Below are positions 41,031-48,443 of a DNA stretch of 60,878 bases, one piece after another. The stretch lies in assembly GCA_910585485.1 (NCBI GenBank), contig CAJUEZ010000010.1, positions 1 through 60,878 of the forward strand, read 5' to 3'. The notes beneath the pieces are model-generated. The model was not told where the DNA came from, did not search any database, and saw only the letters and a list, made by a program, of their open reading frames with translations. Made by a program: the position numbers and the translations under genes. The DNA is from an uncultured Clostridia bacterium. Lineage in GTDB: Bacteria > Bacillota > Clostridia > UBA1381. Numbering within the stretch: the stretch's first letter is position 1; every line of letters begins with the position of its first letter.

Positions 41031-43418
41031 ATGAAAAAACTATTTAGCTTGCTATTGGCTATATCAATGCTTTTGGTATTTACGCCTATTGTATCAAACG
41101 CGGAAAATATACCAATAGCACAAACAACAGCAGAAGTAACAAAAACGGAAACCGACACTACATATAATTTTGATGTCGCGGCAGCGGAAAAGTACGAAAA
41201 TTGTTATGTATATGCGGCAGTGTACGCGTATGATAACACATTGCTTGAAGTTAAGCGTGTACCGCTTGAAGCAGAGGGTAATACAAGTGTATCGGTCGGA
41301 AAATCTCCGTATAATGCGCTTGTAAAGGTATTTATCTGGTCGGAAAATATGCAGCCTATTATTGAAGCGAAGGATTTTACACTAACGCCAACTGCAACAA
41401 TGACACCAAAACCGACAGCAAAACCAACGCCTAAGCCTACGCCTACACCAAAACCGACTGCAACACCAACACCAACGCCAACGCCTAAACCTGCGAAGGA
41501 TTTTGCGTGGACGCTTGACGAAGCAACAGGCACACTTACAATAAGCGGTCATGGTGCAATGAAAGATTATGATTATTATTCTGTACCATGGTATAATAAA
41601 TGCGACAGTATAAAATCTGTTATAATAGAAAAAGGCATAACAAGCATTGGCTATTATGCGTTTTATAATTGCAGCGGCTTAACAAGCGTTTCTATACCAG
41701 ATAGCGTAACAAGCATTGGCTATTATGCGTTTTATAATTGCAGCGGCTTAACAAGCGTTTCTATACCAGATAGCGTAACAAGCATTGGTACTTCTGCGTT
41801 TTCTGGTTGCAGTAACTTAACAGATGTATATTATAATGGCACATTTACAGATTTTGCAAAAATATCTATTGGCTATTATAATACACCACTTACCAACGCA
41901 AAGCTTCATTGCAACAATATAACACTTGATAATTGGGGTAAATGCGGAGATACAGTTGCGTATTATCTTGATGAAGCAACAGGTACTCTTATAATAAACG
42001 GCAAGGGAAATATGGCAGATTATGGCTATTACTCTGCACCTTGGTATGACGAAGTTGATAAAATAAAATCTATTTCTATTGAAAGTAGTATTACTCACAT
42101 TGGTTCTTTTGCATTTTTTGATTGTGGTGGTTTAACGGAAGTCGTAATACCATATGGCATAGCAAGTATTGGCGGAAATGCATTCCGTGTCTGTCGTGGT
42201 TTAACAGATATTACAATACCAGCCAGCGTAACAAGTATTGGTGGGCAGGCGTTTGCATTTTGCGATAATTTAGACAGCCTATATATAACAGACCTTGCGG
42301 CATATTTGAACATTGATTGCCCCTCTGAGGATTGGGAGTCAAATCCAATGTGTTCTGCAAAAAAGCTATATCTCAATAATAAAAGAATTGCAGGTGCAGT
42401 AAAGATTCCAGACGGCGTAACTAAGATATGTCGTTATGCGTTCAATGGATGCGATGGTATAACAAGCATTTCAATACCTAATAGTGTAACAAGCATTGAC
42501 AAGGATGCATTTAGTAATTGCATTAGCTTAAAAGATATATATATAACAGATTTGGCTGCTTGGTGTAATATAAAGTTTAGCGAGTATTATTCAAATCCAA
42601 TGTGTTATGCAAGTAATTTATACTTAAATAATATATTAGTTACAGACCTTGTAATCCCGAATGAAGTTACAAGCATTGGCGATTATAAGTTTTATGGTTG
42701 CAGCAGATTAAGAAGCGTTACTATTCCAGATAGCGTAACAAGCATTGGCAATTATGCGTTTAGTAATTGCGGCAGCTTAACAAGCGTTACAATACCAGAC
42801 AGCGTAACAAGCATTGGCAATTATGCATTTAGTGATTGCATTAGCTTAAAAGATATATATATAACAGATTTGGCTGCTTGGTGTAATATAAAGTTTAGCG
42901 AGTATTATTCAAATCCAATGTGTTATGCAAGTAATTTATACTTAAATAATATATTAGTTACAGACCTTGTAATCCCGAATGAAGTTACAAGCATTGGCGA
43001 TTATAAGTTTTATGGTTGCAGCAGATTAAGAAGCGTTACTATTCCAGATAGCGTAACAAGCATTGGCAATTATGCGTTTAGTAATTGCGGCAGCTTAACA
43101 AGCGTTACAATACCAGACAGCGTAACAAGTATTGGCGATAGCGCGTTTAGCAGTTGTAGCAGTTTAACAAGTGTTACTATTGGAAACGGTATAACTAATA
43201 TAGACAGTAATGTGTTCAACTATTGCAGCAGCTTAACAGAAATGGTTATTCCAAAGAGCGTAACAGAAATTGAAAGCGACGCGTTTAATAACTGTCCAAA
43301 ACTGACTACCGTTAAATATTGCGGCAGCGAGGAAGAATGGAATGAAATGTATATCGGCAGCAATAACGATTATTTGAAAAATGCAAATATTGTATTTGAT
43401 TATATACCAGAAGAATAA
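41031..43418 (+). CDS. BspA-like leucine-rich-repeat surface protein
   Basis: Encodes 795 residues. Signal peptide 1-24 (ending SNA), a small N-terminal domain (about 30-115), a Pro/Thr/Lys stalk (about 120-157), two copies of a FAWTLDEATGTLTISG-type cap (about 160 and 303), and LRR_5 repeats of 23 residues (SVTIPDSVTSIGNYAFSNCGSL-type) to the end. BspA-like proteins bind host or bacterial surfaces. No sorting signal or SLH domain is seen. A 295-bp perfect duplication inside the gene shows recent repeat expansion. It is the main cargo of the second element. Confidence 0.9.
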   Translation: MKKLFSLLLAISMLLVFTPIVSNAENIPIAQTTAEVTKTETDTTYNFDVAAAEKYENCYVYAAVYAYDNTLLEVKRVPLEAEGNTSVSVGKSPYNALVKVFIWSENMQPIIEAKDFTLTPTATMTPKPTAKPTPKPTPTPKPTATPTPTPTPKPAKDFAWTLDEATGTLTISGHGAMKDYDYYSVPWYNKCDSIKSVIIEKGITSIGYYAFYNCSGLTSVSIPDSVTSIGYYAFYNCSGLTSVSIPDSVTSIGTSAFSGCSNLTDVYYNGTFTDFAKISIGYYNTPLTNAKLHCNNITLDNWGKCGDTVAYYLDEATGTLIINGKGNMADYGYYSAPWYDEVDKIKSISIESSITHIGSFAFFDCGGLTEVVIPYGIASIGGNAFRVCRGLTDITIPASVTSIGGQAFAFCDNLDSLYITDLAAYLNIDCPSEDWESNPMCSAKKLYLNNKRIAGAVKIPDGVTKICRYAFNGCDGITSISIPNSVTSIDKDAFSNCISLKDIYITDLAAWCNIKFSEYYSNPMCYASNLYLNNILVTDLVIPNEVTSIGDYKFYGCSRLRSVTIPDSVTSIGNYAFSNCGSLTSVTIPDSVTSIGNYAFSDCISLKDIYITDLAAWCNIKFSEYYSNPMCYASNLYLNNILVTDLVIPNEVTSIGDYKFYGCSRLRSVTIPDSVTSIGNYAFSNCGSLTSVTIPDSVTSIGDSAFSSCSSLTSVTIGNGITNIDSNVFNYCSSLTEMVIPKSVTEIESDAFNNCPKLTTVKYCGSEEEWNEMYIGSNNDYLKNANIVFDYIPEE
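42517..43129 (+). repeat. Perfect 295-bp tandem-type duplication in the LRR gene
   Basis: 42517-42811 and 42835-43129 are identical, offset by 318 bp (106 codons), so the reading frame is kept. Shorter 69-bp repeats occur at 41640-41778. Confidence 0.9.
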
Positions 43419-43438
43419 GAAAGGAACGGTAGAAGAAG

Positions 43439-43969
43439 ATGAACATTAAAGAAAATTTTGATTTGAATATGGCTAAAGAAATTATTGAATATGGTTTGAC
43501 ACAATTTTATACAAACGATAAAATCTTAATTGATAATGGTGTTTCAGAAAGAAGTGCATTTTTTCGTATTGGTTACTATATGGCTGATAAAATTAAACAA
43601 TATCCTCTTTTTAAGAATATTAGTATAGATTGCGAATATAATCGCAATTTAAAAAGTTCAAAGAGTATGTATAAACAAACACTTGACGGGATAAAGAAAA
43701 AAATTAAGGATGCCATGCCTAATTTACTCATGCACGAACGTGGAAAAAATGAAAATAACTTAATAATAGTAGAATTTGAAAAATCAGGTAGTAGCGCAAA
43801 AGAGAATAATGAAGAAAAATTATTCTATTTTACAAATCCAGAAAATGAATATAATTATAAATTTGGTTTTCGCATTATATTATATAAAGCCAACAGTGCC
43901 CAGATACATATTTACGAAAAAGGTAAAGAATTTGGCAACAGTTCTTATAAATGGAAATTAAATAAATAG
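43439..43969 (+). CDS. Hypothetical protein with a degenerate nuclease-like core
   Basis: Encodes 176 residues, 20 bp after the LRR gene, starting after GGAACGGTAGAAGAAG. The middle MPNLLMHERGKNENNLIIVEFEKSG resembles PD-(D/E)XK-type hypothetical proteins with a PDIIVHxRG...LLVIEFKK pattern. Here the expected Asp is Asn and the ExK spacing is changed, so catalytic activity is doubtful. This similarity is from memory and weak. It may be co-transcribed with the LRR gene. Confidence 0.6.
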   Translation: MNIKENFDLNMAKEIIEYGLTQFYTNDKILIDNGVSERSAFFRIGYYMADKIKQYPLFKNISIDCEYNRNLKSSKSMYKQTLDGIKKKIKDAMPNLLMHERGKNENNLIIVEFEKSGSSAKENNEEKLFYFTNPENEYNYKFGFRIILYKANSAQIHIYEKGKEFGNSSYKWKLNK

Positions 43970-44304
43970 TTATACTTCTTATCCACAAGGGGCAGCGGTT
44001 GCGCTGCCTTTTGTGTTCCCTCAAATATTTACTTGCGGCTGTGGCTATGTGGTATAAAAAGGCTCGCTTATGCGGCGGAAAGCCTAACACAAAAGAAAAC
44101 ATATAGGGGGCGTATATTTCGGGAAGCTGAACAAAACGCGCCTTATATCTGCTTTGCGCGGTCTGTTCCCTCACTAAAACTATAAACTTTTTGCGTCAAC
44201 ATTGATGACAAAATATTATAATTCATCATAAATAATTTTTATATATTTCTGAAAGATACAAAAAGCTGTATTCTTTAAAAATTTATATGAAAGGAAAATT
44301 GATA
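43970..44304. other. 335-bp intergenic region with a terminator
   Basis: A perfect hairpin GGCAGCG-GTTG-CGCTGCC (43991-44008) with TTTTGTG ends the preceding unit. The rest has no credible gene and ends in the ribosome site of the RHH gene. Confidence 0.6.
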
Positions 44305-44457
44305 ATGAATAAAACAAAAACTATAAGTTTTCGCGTTGATGAAAACACATATAACACCTATTCCGCATTAGCCGCCAGAAGCAAGCGCAAATTAGGCGAT
44401 TATATCAGAGTATATTTACAAGAAACAATTTTGAAAGGACGGAAGCACAATGACTGA
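44305..44457 (+). CDS. Ribbon-helix-helix-like small protein
   Basis: Encodes 50 residues after AAGGAAAATTGATA. The sequence KTISFRVDENTYNTYSALAARSKRKLGDYIRVYLQ has the RHH pattern of a beta strand (TISFRV) and two helices, as in small plasmid copy-control or relaxosome proteins. Its TGA lies eight bases inside the next reading frame, so the two are coupled. Confidence 0.7.
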   Translation: MNKTKTISFRVDENTYNTYSALAARSKRKLGDYIRVYLQETILKGRKHND

Positions 44458-44695
44458 AAGAGAATACTATAATAAACTTGCGGAATTTCACGCAAGAAAT
44501 ATGAAGCGCGCATTTACTCCAAAAGAAGAATTTAACCAAAAAGAATATTTTGAATTTTAGTAGGAATACCGTAATTTTATAATGGAATATTACCGCCAGA
44601 AGCAAGCAGAAAAGCAGCTTGAAAAAGAACTTGAAGAAAAAGCCTATAATTGCGCGGAAAAGGCTCTTGATGAATTGCTGAAAGATTTTAAGTGA
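44450..44695 (+). pseudogene. 81-codon helical ORF interrupted by two consecutive in-frame TAG codons
   Basis: The frame from ATG at 44450 (overlapping the RHH gene) reads MTEREYYNKLAEFHARNMKR... to KEYFEF, then TAG TAG at 44558-44563, then continues in frame EYRNFIMEYYRQKQAEKQ... to TGA at 44693-44695. Both parts are charged helices of the same style. With the standard code the product is 36 residues. An internal ATG at 44582 lacks a ribosome site. It is either a decayed gene or a gene written for TAG as a sense codon. Function unknown. Confidence 0.6.
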
Positions 44696-44712
44696 TAATA
44701 AATATAAGCAAT

Positions 44713-44746
44713 GCCCTATAAGCGGTTTAAATGCCGTTTATAGGGC
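44713..44746 (+). terminator. Strong hairpin terminator
   Basis: GCCCTATAA and TTATAGGGC, with further CGG/CCG pairing inside, followed by TTTTTGTTTTT. Confidence 0.8.
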
Positions 44747-44777
44747 GATTTTTGTTTTTATACTATTCCTTTCTTTT

Positions 44778-44830
44778 GCAAGGCGCAAGCGTGCGCCTTG
44801 CCTTTTGAAATTCGCGCAAGCGCGAATTTC
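44778..44830. repeat. Two adjacent palindromes of the X-GCAAGC-X' type
   Basis: AAGGCGC-AAGCGT-GCGCCTT (within 44778-44801) and GAAATTCGCG-CAAG-CGCGAATTTC (44807-44830). They match in form the palindromes of ICE1 at 12066-12116. Confidence 0.6.
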
Positions 44831-44943
44831 TTAAAACCAATAGAGAAAAGAAAAGGTTACTTGCGGCAGGCGGCAAAAAACTATAAAATTTTTGCCGTTC
44901 TATATTTTATATATAATGATTAAGAAAAAATTTATAGTTTTTA

Positions 44944-45576
44944 TTACATATCTTCAAAATTCAACATTATGCTAAATTCCGTTCCTTCAGTACGATATAT
45001 TTCATTGCCGCTGTCATCTGTTTTTTTGTATCTTTTGGCTTCTGCTTTAAAGATAATGCCTTGTAAATGGCAATTTCTGATTGCTTCTATTGCGGTTGAT
45101 ATTGTTGATACAGATATTATATTGTTTATCTGCTCCTCAATTTCCGAGTATGTTATTATATCATTATTATTTCTATGATACAGAAATGCAAATACTCTTA
45201 ATATCTGTATCCAATCAATAGAATTGTCTTTGTTGATGTTTTTTCCGTTTTCGTCTTTATTATATTTCATAAATTCATCAATCCATTTTTTGCGGATTGG
45301 CACAATATTATTTGATTTAATCTCATTGATAGTTATTGTATAGGTGCGCCCTGCAACATTATATGAAATATAGCTTTTTTCCTATAAGCCGCTTAATGCT
45401 TCTTTTATTCTTGTATTGTTGACGGAGCAAGGTGCTATACCTAACCAATTACAAATACTTTTTAAATTCCCTTTATATTCAGCATTATCTGAAAGACTTG
45501 CTAATACTAATATTTTTAAGTCTTGTTTATCTATACTTAACCATTCAGCCGATATATTTATTGTGTCTGCAAACAT
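44944..45576 (-). pseudogene. 211-codon winged-helix-like gene with one in-frame TAG codon
   Basis: ATG at 45576 follows TCAGGAGGTATGCA. The frame reads 64 residues to IKEALSGL, then TAG at 45384-45382, and continues in frame for 146 codons to TAA (EKSYISYNVAGRTYTITINE...NFEDM). The parts join without shift. The first part (KQDLKILVLASLSDNAEYKGNLKSICNWLGIAP) and the later ITYSEIEEQINNIISVSTISTAIEAIRNC segment look like winged helices, as in replication initiators or plasmid regulators. With the standard code it is broken; if TAG were read through (for example as Gln) it would be whole. Confidence 0.65.
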
Positions 45577-45790
45577 TGCATACCTCCTGATTAAAAAAAT
45601 AATAGCTGCTATGCAGCAGCAGAAACAAGATTTTTATATAAATTTTTTCTTGTTCTATATATATAATAACAAAAATTTATATAAAAATCTAATAAGACCG
45701 TATAACACGGTATAATGTATCTATGGAGCGGCAGCCGCAAACAAAAAAACCGCCATATATAATGACGGTCTGTATTCTGTGCTTTTGGAT

Positions 45791-46351
45791 TTATAACGCT
45801 GCTTCATGTTCTTTTATCAGCTTGTCAAGTGTCGGACGCGTTATATTTAATTCCTTTGCAAGCTGTACCTTGTTTAATTCGCGTTGTTTATATCTATTAT
45901 AGTATTCCTCAAAGTTATCAATCTGAATAGCTTTTTTGCCCTTATATTTGCCGTTCTGCTTTGCTATAGCTATGCCCTCGCGCTGCCGCTCCAAAAGGTT
46001 CTGACGCTCAAATTCATTTATTGCGCCTATCATTGTTAGCATTAGCTTTCCTGTTGGTGTACTTGTGTCGATATTCTCTTTATTGCTTACAAGGTATATA
46101 CCTTTATTCTCTAAGGCTTCAACGATAGCAAGTAAATCCTTTGTGCTTCTGGCGATACGGCTGAAATCGTGAATATAAATTGTATCACCTGTTCGCGCAA
46201 ACTCCAACATATTTTTTAATTCTGGTCTATTGGTATCTTTTGCGCTTACCTTTTCAGTAAACCATTTATCAATATTATATTTCTTTAATGCTTCAAGCTG
46301 CCACGCTTCGTTCTGCTCAACTGTTGATACTCTTACATAAGCTATGTTCAT
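45791..46351 (-). CDS. Serine resolvase/invertase
   Basis: Encodes 186 residues. The catalytic Ser9 (AYVRVSTVEQN), the conserved GDTIYIHDFSRIARSTKDL (about 55-75), STPTGKLMLTMIGAINEFER (about 95-115) and a C-terminal helix-turn-helix (LNKVQLAKELNITRPTLDKLI) are all present. Such enzymes resolve cointegrates or circular dimers at a res site, or invert segments. Three subsites with inverted ATGTAAA/TTTACAT arms lie directly upstream of its start, the usual place for res. It probably keeps the excised element monomeric. Confidence 0.94.
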   Translation of the reverse strand: MNIAYVRVSTVEQNEAWQLEALKKYNIDKWFTEKVSAKDTNRPELKNMLEFARTGDTIYIHDFSRIARSTKDLLAIVEALENKGIYLVSNKENIDTSTPTGKLMLTMIGAINEFERQNLLERQREGIAIAKQNGKYKGKKAIQIDNFEEYYNRYKQRELNKVQLAKELNITRPTLDKLIKEHEAAL

Positions 46352-46395
46352 AATATAACAACTCCTTTGTTTTTCTTTAATTATATTATACCATA

Positions 46396-46515
46396 ATGTA
46401 AATATAAAGTCAAGAGGTTATTTACATATTGTAAAAATAATCGAAAAACAATTTATATTTTACATAAAATCCGCCCTTTTGGAATGTAAAAATAGCCTTT
46501 ACTCTAACTTTACAT
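46396..46515. promoter_or_regulatory. Res-like site with three subsites
   Basis: Three stretches bounded by inverted arms: 46396-46427 (ATGTAAATA...TATTTACAT, 32 bp), 46430-46464 (TGTAAAA...TTTTACA, 35 bp) and 46484-46515 (ATGTAAA...TTTACAT, 32 bp). The 32/35/32 layout resembles the three resolvase-dimer subsites of Tn3-type res. The rest of the 390-bp gap (46352-46741) is promoter sequence and AT-rich spacer. Confidence 0.65.
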
Positions 46516-46646
46516 AGATTTTATGTTGTTTCCTTCTGGATTTAATAAAATTTATATCGTAACAAGCAAATTGCATAATGTTCTATATTGTTTTTTATAA
46601 AATTAGACAAAATTTAAGAGATTTTAGCCGTTTTTGTAGAAATCTA

Positions 46647-46675
46647 TTGACATTGTATCAAAATCGATATAAAAT
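46647..46675 (+). promoter_or_regulatory. Sigma-A-type promoter for the two small right-end genes
   Basis: TTGACA at 46647-46652 and TAAAAT at 46670-46675 with a 17-bp spacer, 66 bp upstream of the first start. Confidence 0.6.
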
Positions 46676-46741
46676 TATAAGTGAATTTGGAATATTTAAC
46701 CAAATTATGTAAAAATCAATTAAATTTTAGGAGGTTTTAAA

Positions 46742-46939
46742 ATGAGAATTATCATTGACACAGAAAAAGAAAAGATTATTGTACCAGACAGCTTTTTCAA
46801 TCAGATTGACAAAATGAATAAAGTGCTTGCTGAAAATGGTGCTGACAAAAAGATTGATTATGAACAGTTTATCAAAGACTCTTTTGAAAAAGCAAGCAAA
46901 AACGCGCCTATCCGTAAAGCTGACTTGAAAAAGAAATAA
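46742..46939 (+). CDS. Small protein of the second element
   Basis: Encodes 65 residues after TAGGAGGTTTTAAA. It begins with a short beta segment (MRIIIDTEKEKIIVPDSFF) and continues as a charged helix with a Lys-rich end. It overlaps the next gene by one base (TAATG). It may be a small DNA-binding or partner protein; no family recognised. Confidence 0.65.
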   Translation: MRIIIDTEKEKIIVPDSFFNQIDKMNKVLAENGADKKIDYEQFIKDSFEKASKNAPIRKADLKKK

Positions 46940-47124
46940 TGGCTAAAAGAGTAACACCAAAAGAAATTGTTGAAATGCACCGCCTATATGCCGAATATGG
47001 CAATTATGCAGAGGTAGGACGTAAAATTGGGCGTAGCGGCTCAACAGTTGCAAAATTTATAAAAATGAACGGTACACCTAATATTGTAAAACATACTTTT
47101 CAAGAGGTTGTACGCTCAAAGTAA
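46939..47124 (+). CDS. Small helix-turn-helix protein, possible excisionase/regulator
   Basis: Encodes 61 residues. The core TPKEIVEMHRLYAEYGNYAEVGRKIGRSGSTVAKFIKMNG is a compact Homeodomain/Hin-like helix-turn-helix. It is the last gene before the right-end repeats, where recombination directionality factors or regulators often lie. It is coupled to the preceding 65-residue gene. The excisionase role is inference from size and place. Confidence 0.7.
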   Translation: MAKRVTPKEIVEMHRLYAEYGNYAEVGRKIGRSGSTVAKFIKMNGTPNIVKHTFQEVVRSK

Positions 47125-47199
47125 AATGTATAGTATGGCTGCCGTAATATAAAGCTATGCGGCAGCTATAATTTTTAACTAAAAATAGCGCAAATTCCG

Positions 47200-47274
47200 C
47201 GCCACAATAGTAAAAGCCACAATTTAATATTTTTCAATGATTTTTTAAGGCTCGCGCCACAATCACGCCACAAT
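47200..47274. repeat. Right-end integrase-type repeats of the second element
   Basis: CGCCACAAT at 47200, 47255 and 47266 and the variant AGCCACAAT at 47215, all in the same direction as the left-end copies. ATTTAATATTTTTCA at 47222-47236 is the exact reverse complement of the left-end 15-bp motif. Confidence 0.75.
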
Positions 47275-47298
47275 TTGAGGTTAAAAAGGCACAAAAAA

Positions 47299-47326
47299 AG
47301 AGCCTGTCTGTTTCCAAACAAGCTCT
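47299..47326 (-). terminator. Terminator of the present rbr gene
   Basis: On the minus strand AGAGC...GCTCT closes a stem with inner TTGTTTG/CAGACA pairing, followed by TTTTTTTG, about 45 bp after the rbr stop. It lies on the element side of the proposed crossover. Confidence 0.75.
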
Positions 47327-47369
47327 TCTGTGATCATTGATTTTATTAGGTTTTATGCGGTTTTAAGGC

Positions 47370-47921
47370 TTAACCAAAATATCTCTTTAAAAGACCCTCA
47401 AAACCTCTACCGTGTCTTGCCTCGTCTTTAGCCATTTCATGAACTGTGTCATGGATAGCGTCGTAGCCAAGTTCTTTAGCGCGCTTTGCGATTTCAAGCT
47501 TACCTGCTGTTGCGCCACTTTCAGCTTCTGCTCTTAATTCAAGGTTCTTCTTTGTTGACGGTGTTACAACCTCACCAAGAAGTTCTGCAAACTTAGCCGC
47601 ATGTTCAGCTTCTTCCAAAGCGGCTCTCATATAGAATTCACCGATTTCGGGATAACCCTCACGGATTGCCTGACGGCTCATAGCGATATACATACCAACC
47701 TCTGTACATTCACCCTCGAAGTTAGCCTTCAAGCCCTCATAAACGTCAGCCTCAACCTTATCCTTTGCGCCAACTCCGATAACATGCTCGCATACGAAGC
47801 TAAGAGCGCCTTCCTGCATTACCGTAAACTTACTTCCGGGAACACCACACTGAGGACATTTTTCAGGTGGATTATCACCCTCGTGAACATAACCGCATAC
47901 CGGACATACATATTTTGCCAT
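47370..47921 (-). CDS. rbr: Reverse rubrerythrin (rubredoxin domain first)
   Basis: Encodes 183 residues after AAGGAGGAAAAAATT. Two CxxC pairs (YVCPVCGY at 6-9, CPQCG at 22-25) form an N-terminal rubredoxin domain; a ferritin-like diiron domain follows with EGECTEVGMY, EEAEHAAKF and DEARHGRGF ligand helices. Reverse rubrerythrins reduce hydrogen peroxide and oxygen in anaerobes, using electrons through the rubredoxin site. It lies 30 bp after perR and is probably co-transcribed with it. Its last 51 codons appear to have been supplied by the second mobile element. Confidence 0.93.
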   Translation of the reverse strand: MAKYVCPVCGYVHEGDNPPEKCPQCGVPGSKFTVMQEGALSFVCEHVIGVGAKDKVEADVYEGLKANFEGECTEVGMYIAMSRQAIREGYPEIGEFYMRAALEEAEHAAKFAELLGEVVTPSTKKNLELRAEAESGATAGKLEIAKRAKELGYDAIHDTVHEMAKDEARHGRGFEGLLKRYFG

Positions 47922-47951
47922 AATTTTTTCCTCCTTAAATATATTAAAAAT

Positions 47952-48332
47952 TTAAATTTTTTGACTGCATTCCATGCACAACCCGTAAAAGACAAGTGAT
48001 GAATCTTCAACGGTGGCATGTAGTTTTTTTGCCGCCTGTTTTTCGGCATTTTCAATACCGTCTATATCAACATCGATGATTTTGTCACAGTTTCGGCATA
48101 CAAAATGATGATGCTTATAAACAAATCCATCAAAATGTTCCTTGTTTGCGGAGGTTTGTATTTTCATTATTTCTCCGTTATCCGCAAGCAAAGCAAGATT
48201 TCTGTATACAGTTCCTAAACTGATACTGGGAAAATCTTTCCGCAAATTTTCATATAGCCAGTCGGCAGAAGGATGTGAACGCGTACTTCTCAGCAGTGTT
48301 AAAAGTGCTTCACGCTGTTTTGAATATTTCAT
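47952..48332 (-). CDS. perR: PerR-type peroxide-sensing Fur-family repressor
   Basis: Encodes 126 residues from the ATG at 48332 (AAGGTGAG upstream). The winged helix (about 1-80, HPSADWLYENLRKDFPSISLGTVYRNLALL) precedes a dimerisation domain with the metal-site run HHHFVCRNC and a C-terminal CMEC, giving the two CxxC pairs of the structural zinc. Position with rbr and a PerR-like palindrome in its own promoter support PerR rather than Fur or Zur. It would repress the perR-rbr unit until peroxide oxidises its iron-site histidines. Confidence 0.87.
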   Translation of the reverse strand: MKYSKQREALLTLLRSTRSHPSADWLYENLRKDFPSISLGTVYRNLALLADNGEIMKIQTSANKEHFDGFVYKHHHFVCRNCDKIIDVDIDGIENAEKQAAKKLHATVEDSSLVFYGLCMECSQKI

Positions 48333-48357
48333 TTTACTCACCTTCTGAATCAATAAT

Positions 48358-48412
48358 AGTAATCATTACTGATTTGTAAGTTTATTATATCAGCCATATT
48401 TGAATTTGTCAA
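48358..48412 (-). promoter_or_regulatory. perR promoter with PerR-box-like palindrome
   Basis: On the minus strand TTGACA (48412-48407) and TATAAT (48389-48384) are 17 bp apart. The palindrome AGTAATCATTACT (48358-48370) lies just downstream of the -10 box, where a repressor would block RNA polymerase. Confidence 0.75.
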
Positions 48413-48443
48413 TAGTTTTTTAATAACAATTTTTGTATATATC

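Larger units (their letters stand above)
39261..47525. mobile_element. Second element (about 8.2 kb) integrated in the 3' end of rbr
   Basis: Bounded by the displaced rbr tail on the left and the intact rbr on the right. It has its own tyrosine integrase at the left end, CGCCACAAT arrays at both ends and an inverted 15-bp motif near both ends. No relaxase or transfer gene is present, so it is at most mobilisable. Its right end supplies the present last 51 codons and terminator of rbr. Confidence 0.82.

Noticed and set aside
41640..43200. Regular repeats that could suggest a CRISPR or satellite array
   Set aside because: They are 69-bp in-frame units coding LRR_5 repeats inside one long open frame; there are no unique spacers of constant length. 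No CRISPR array was seen in the window.
44450..45576. Pyrrolysine or selenocysteine decoding of the in-frame stops
   Set aside because: The stops are TAG, not TGA, and no pyl genes or PYLIS-like context is visible; tandem TAG TAG is unlike known pyrrolysine genes.
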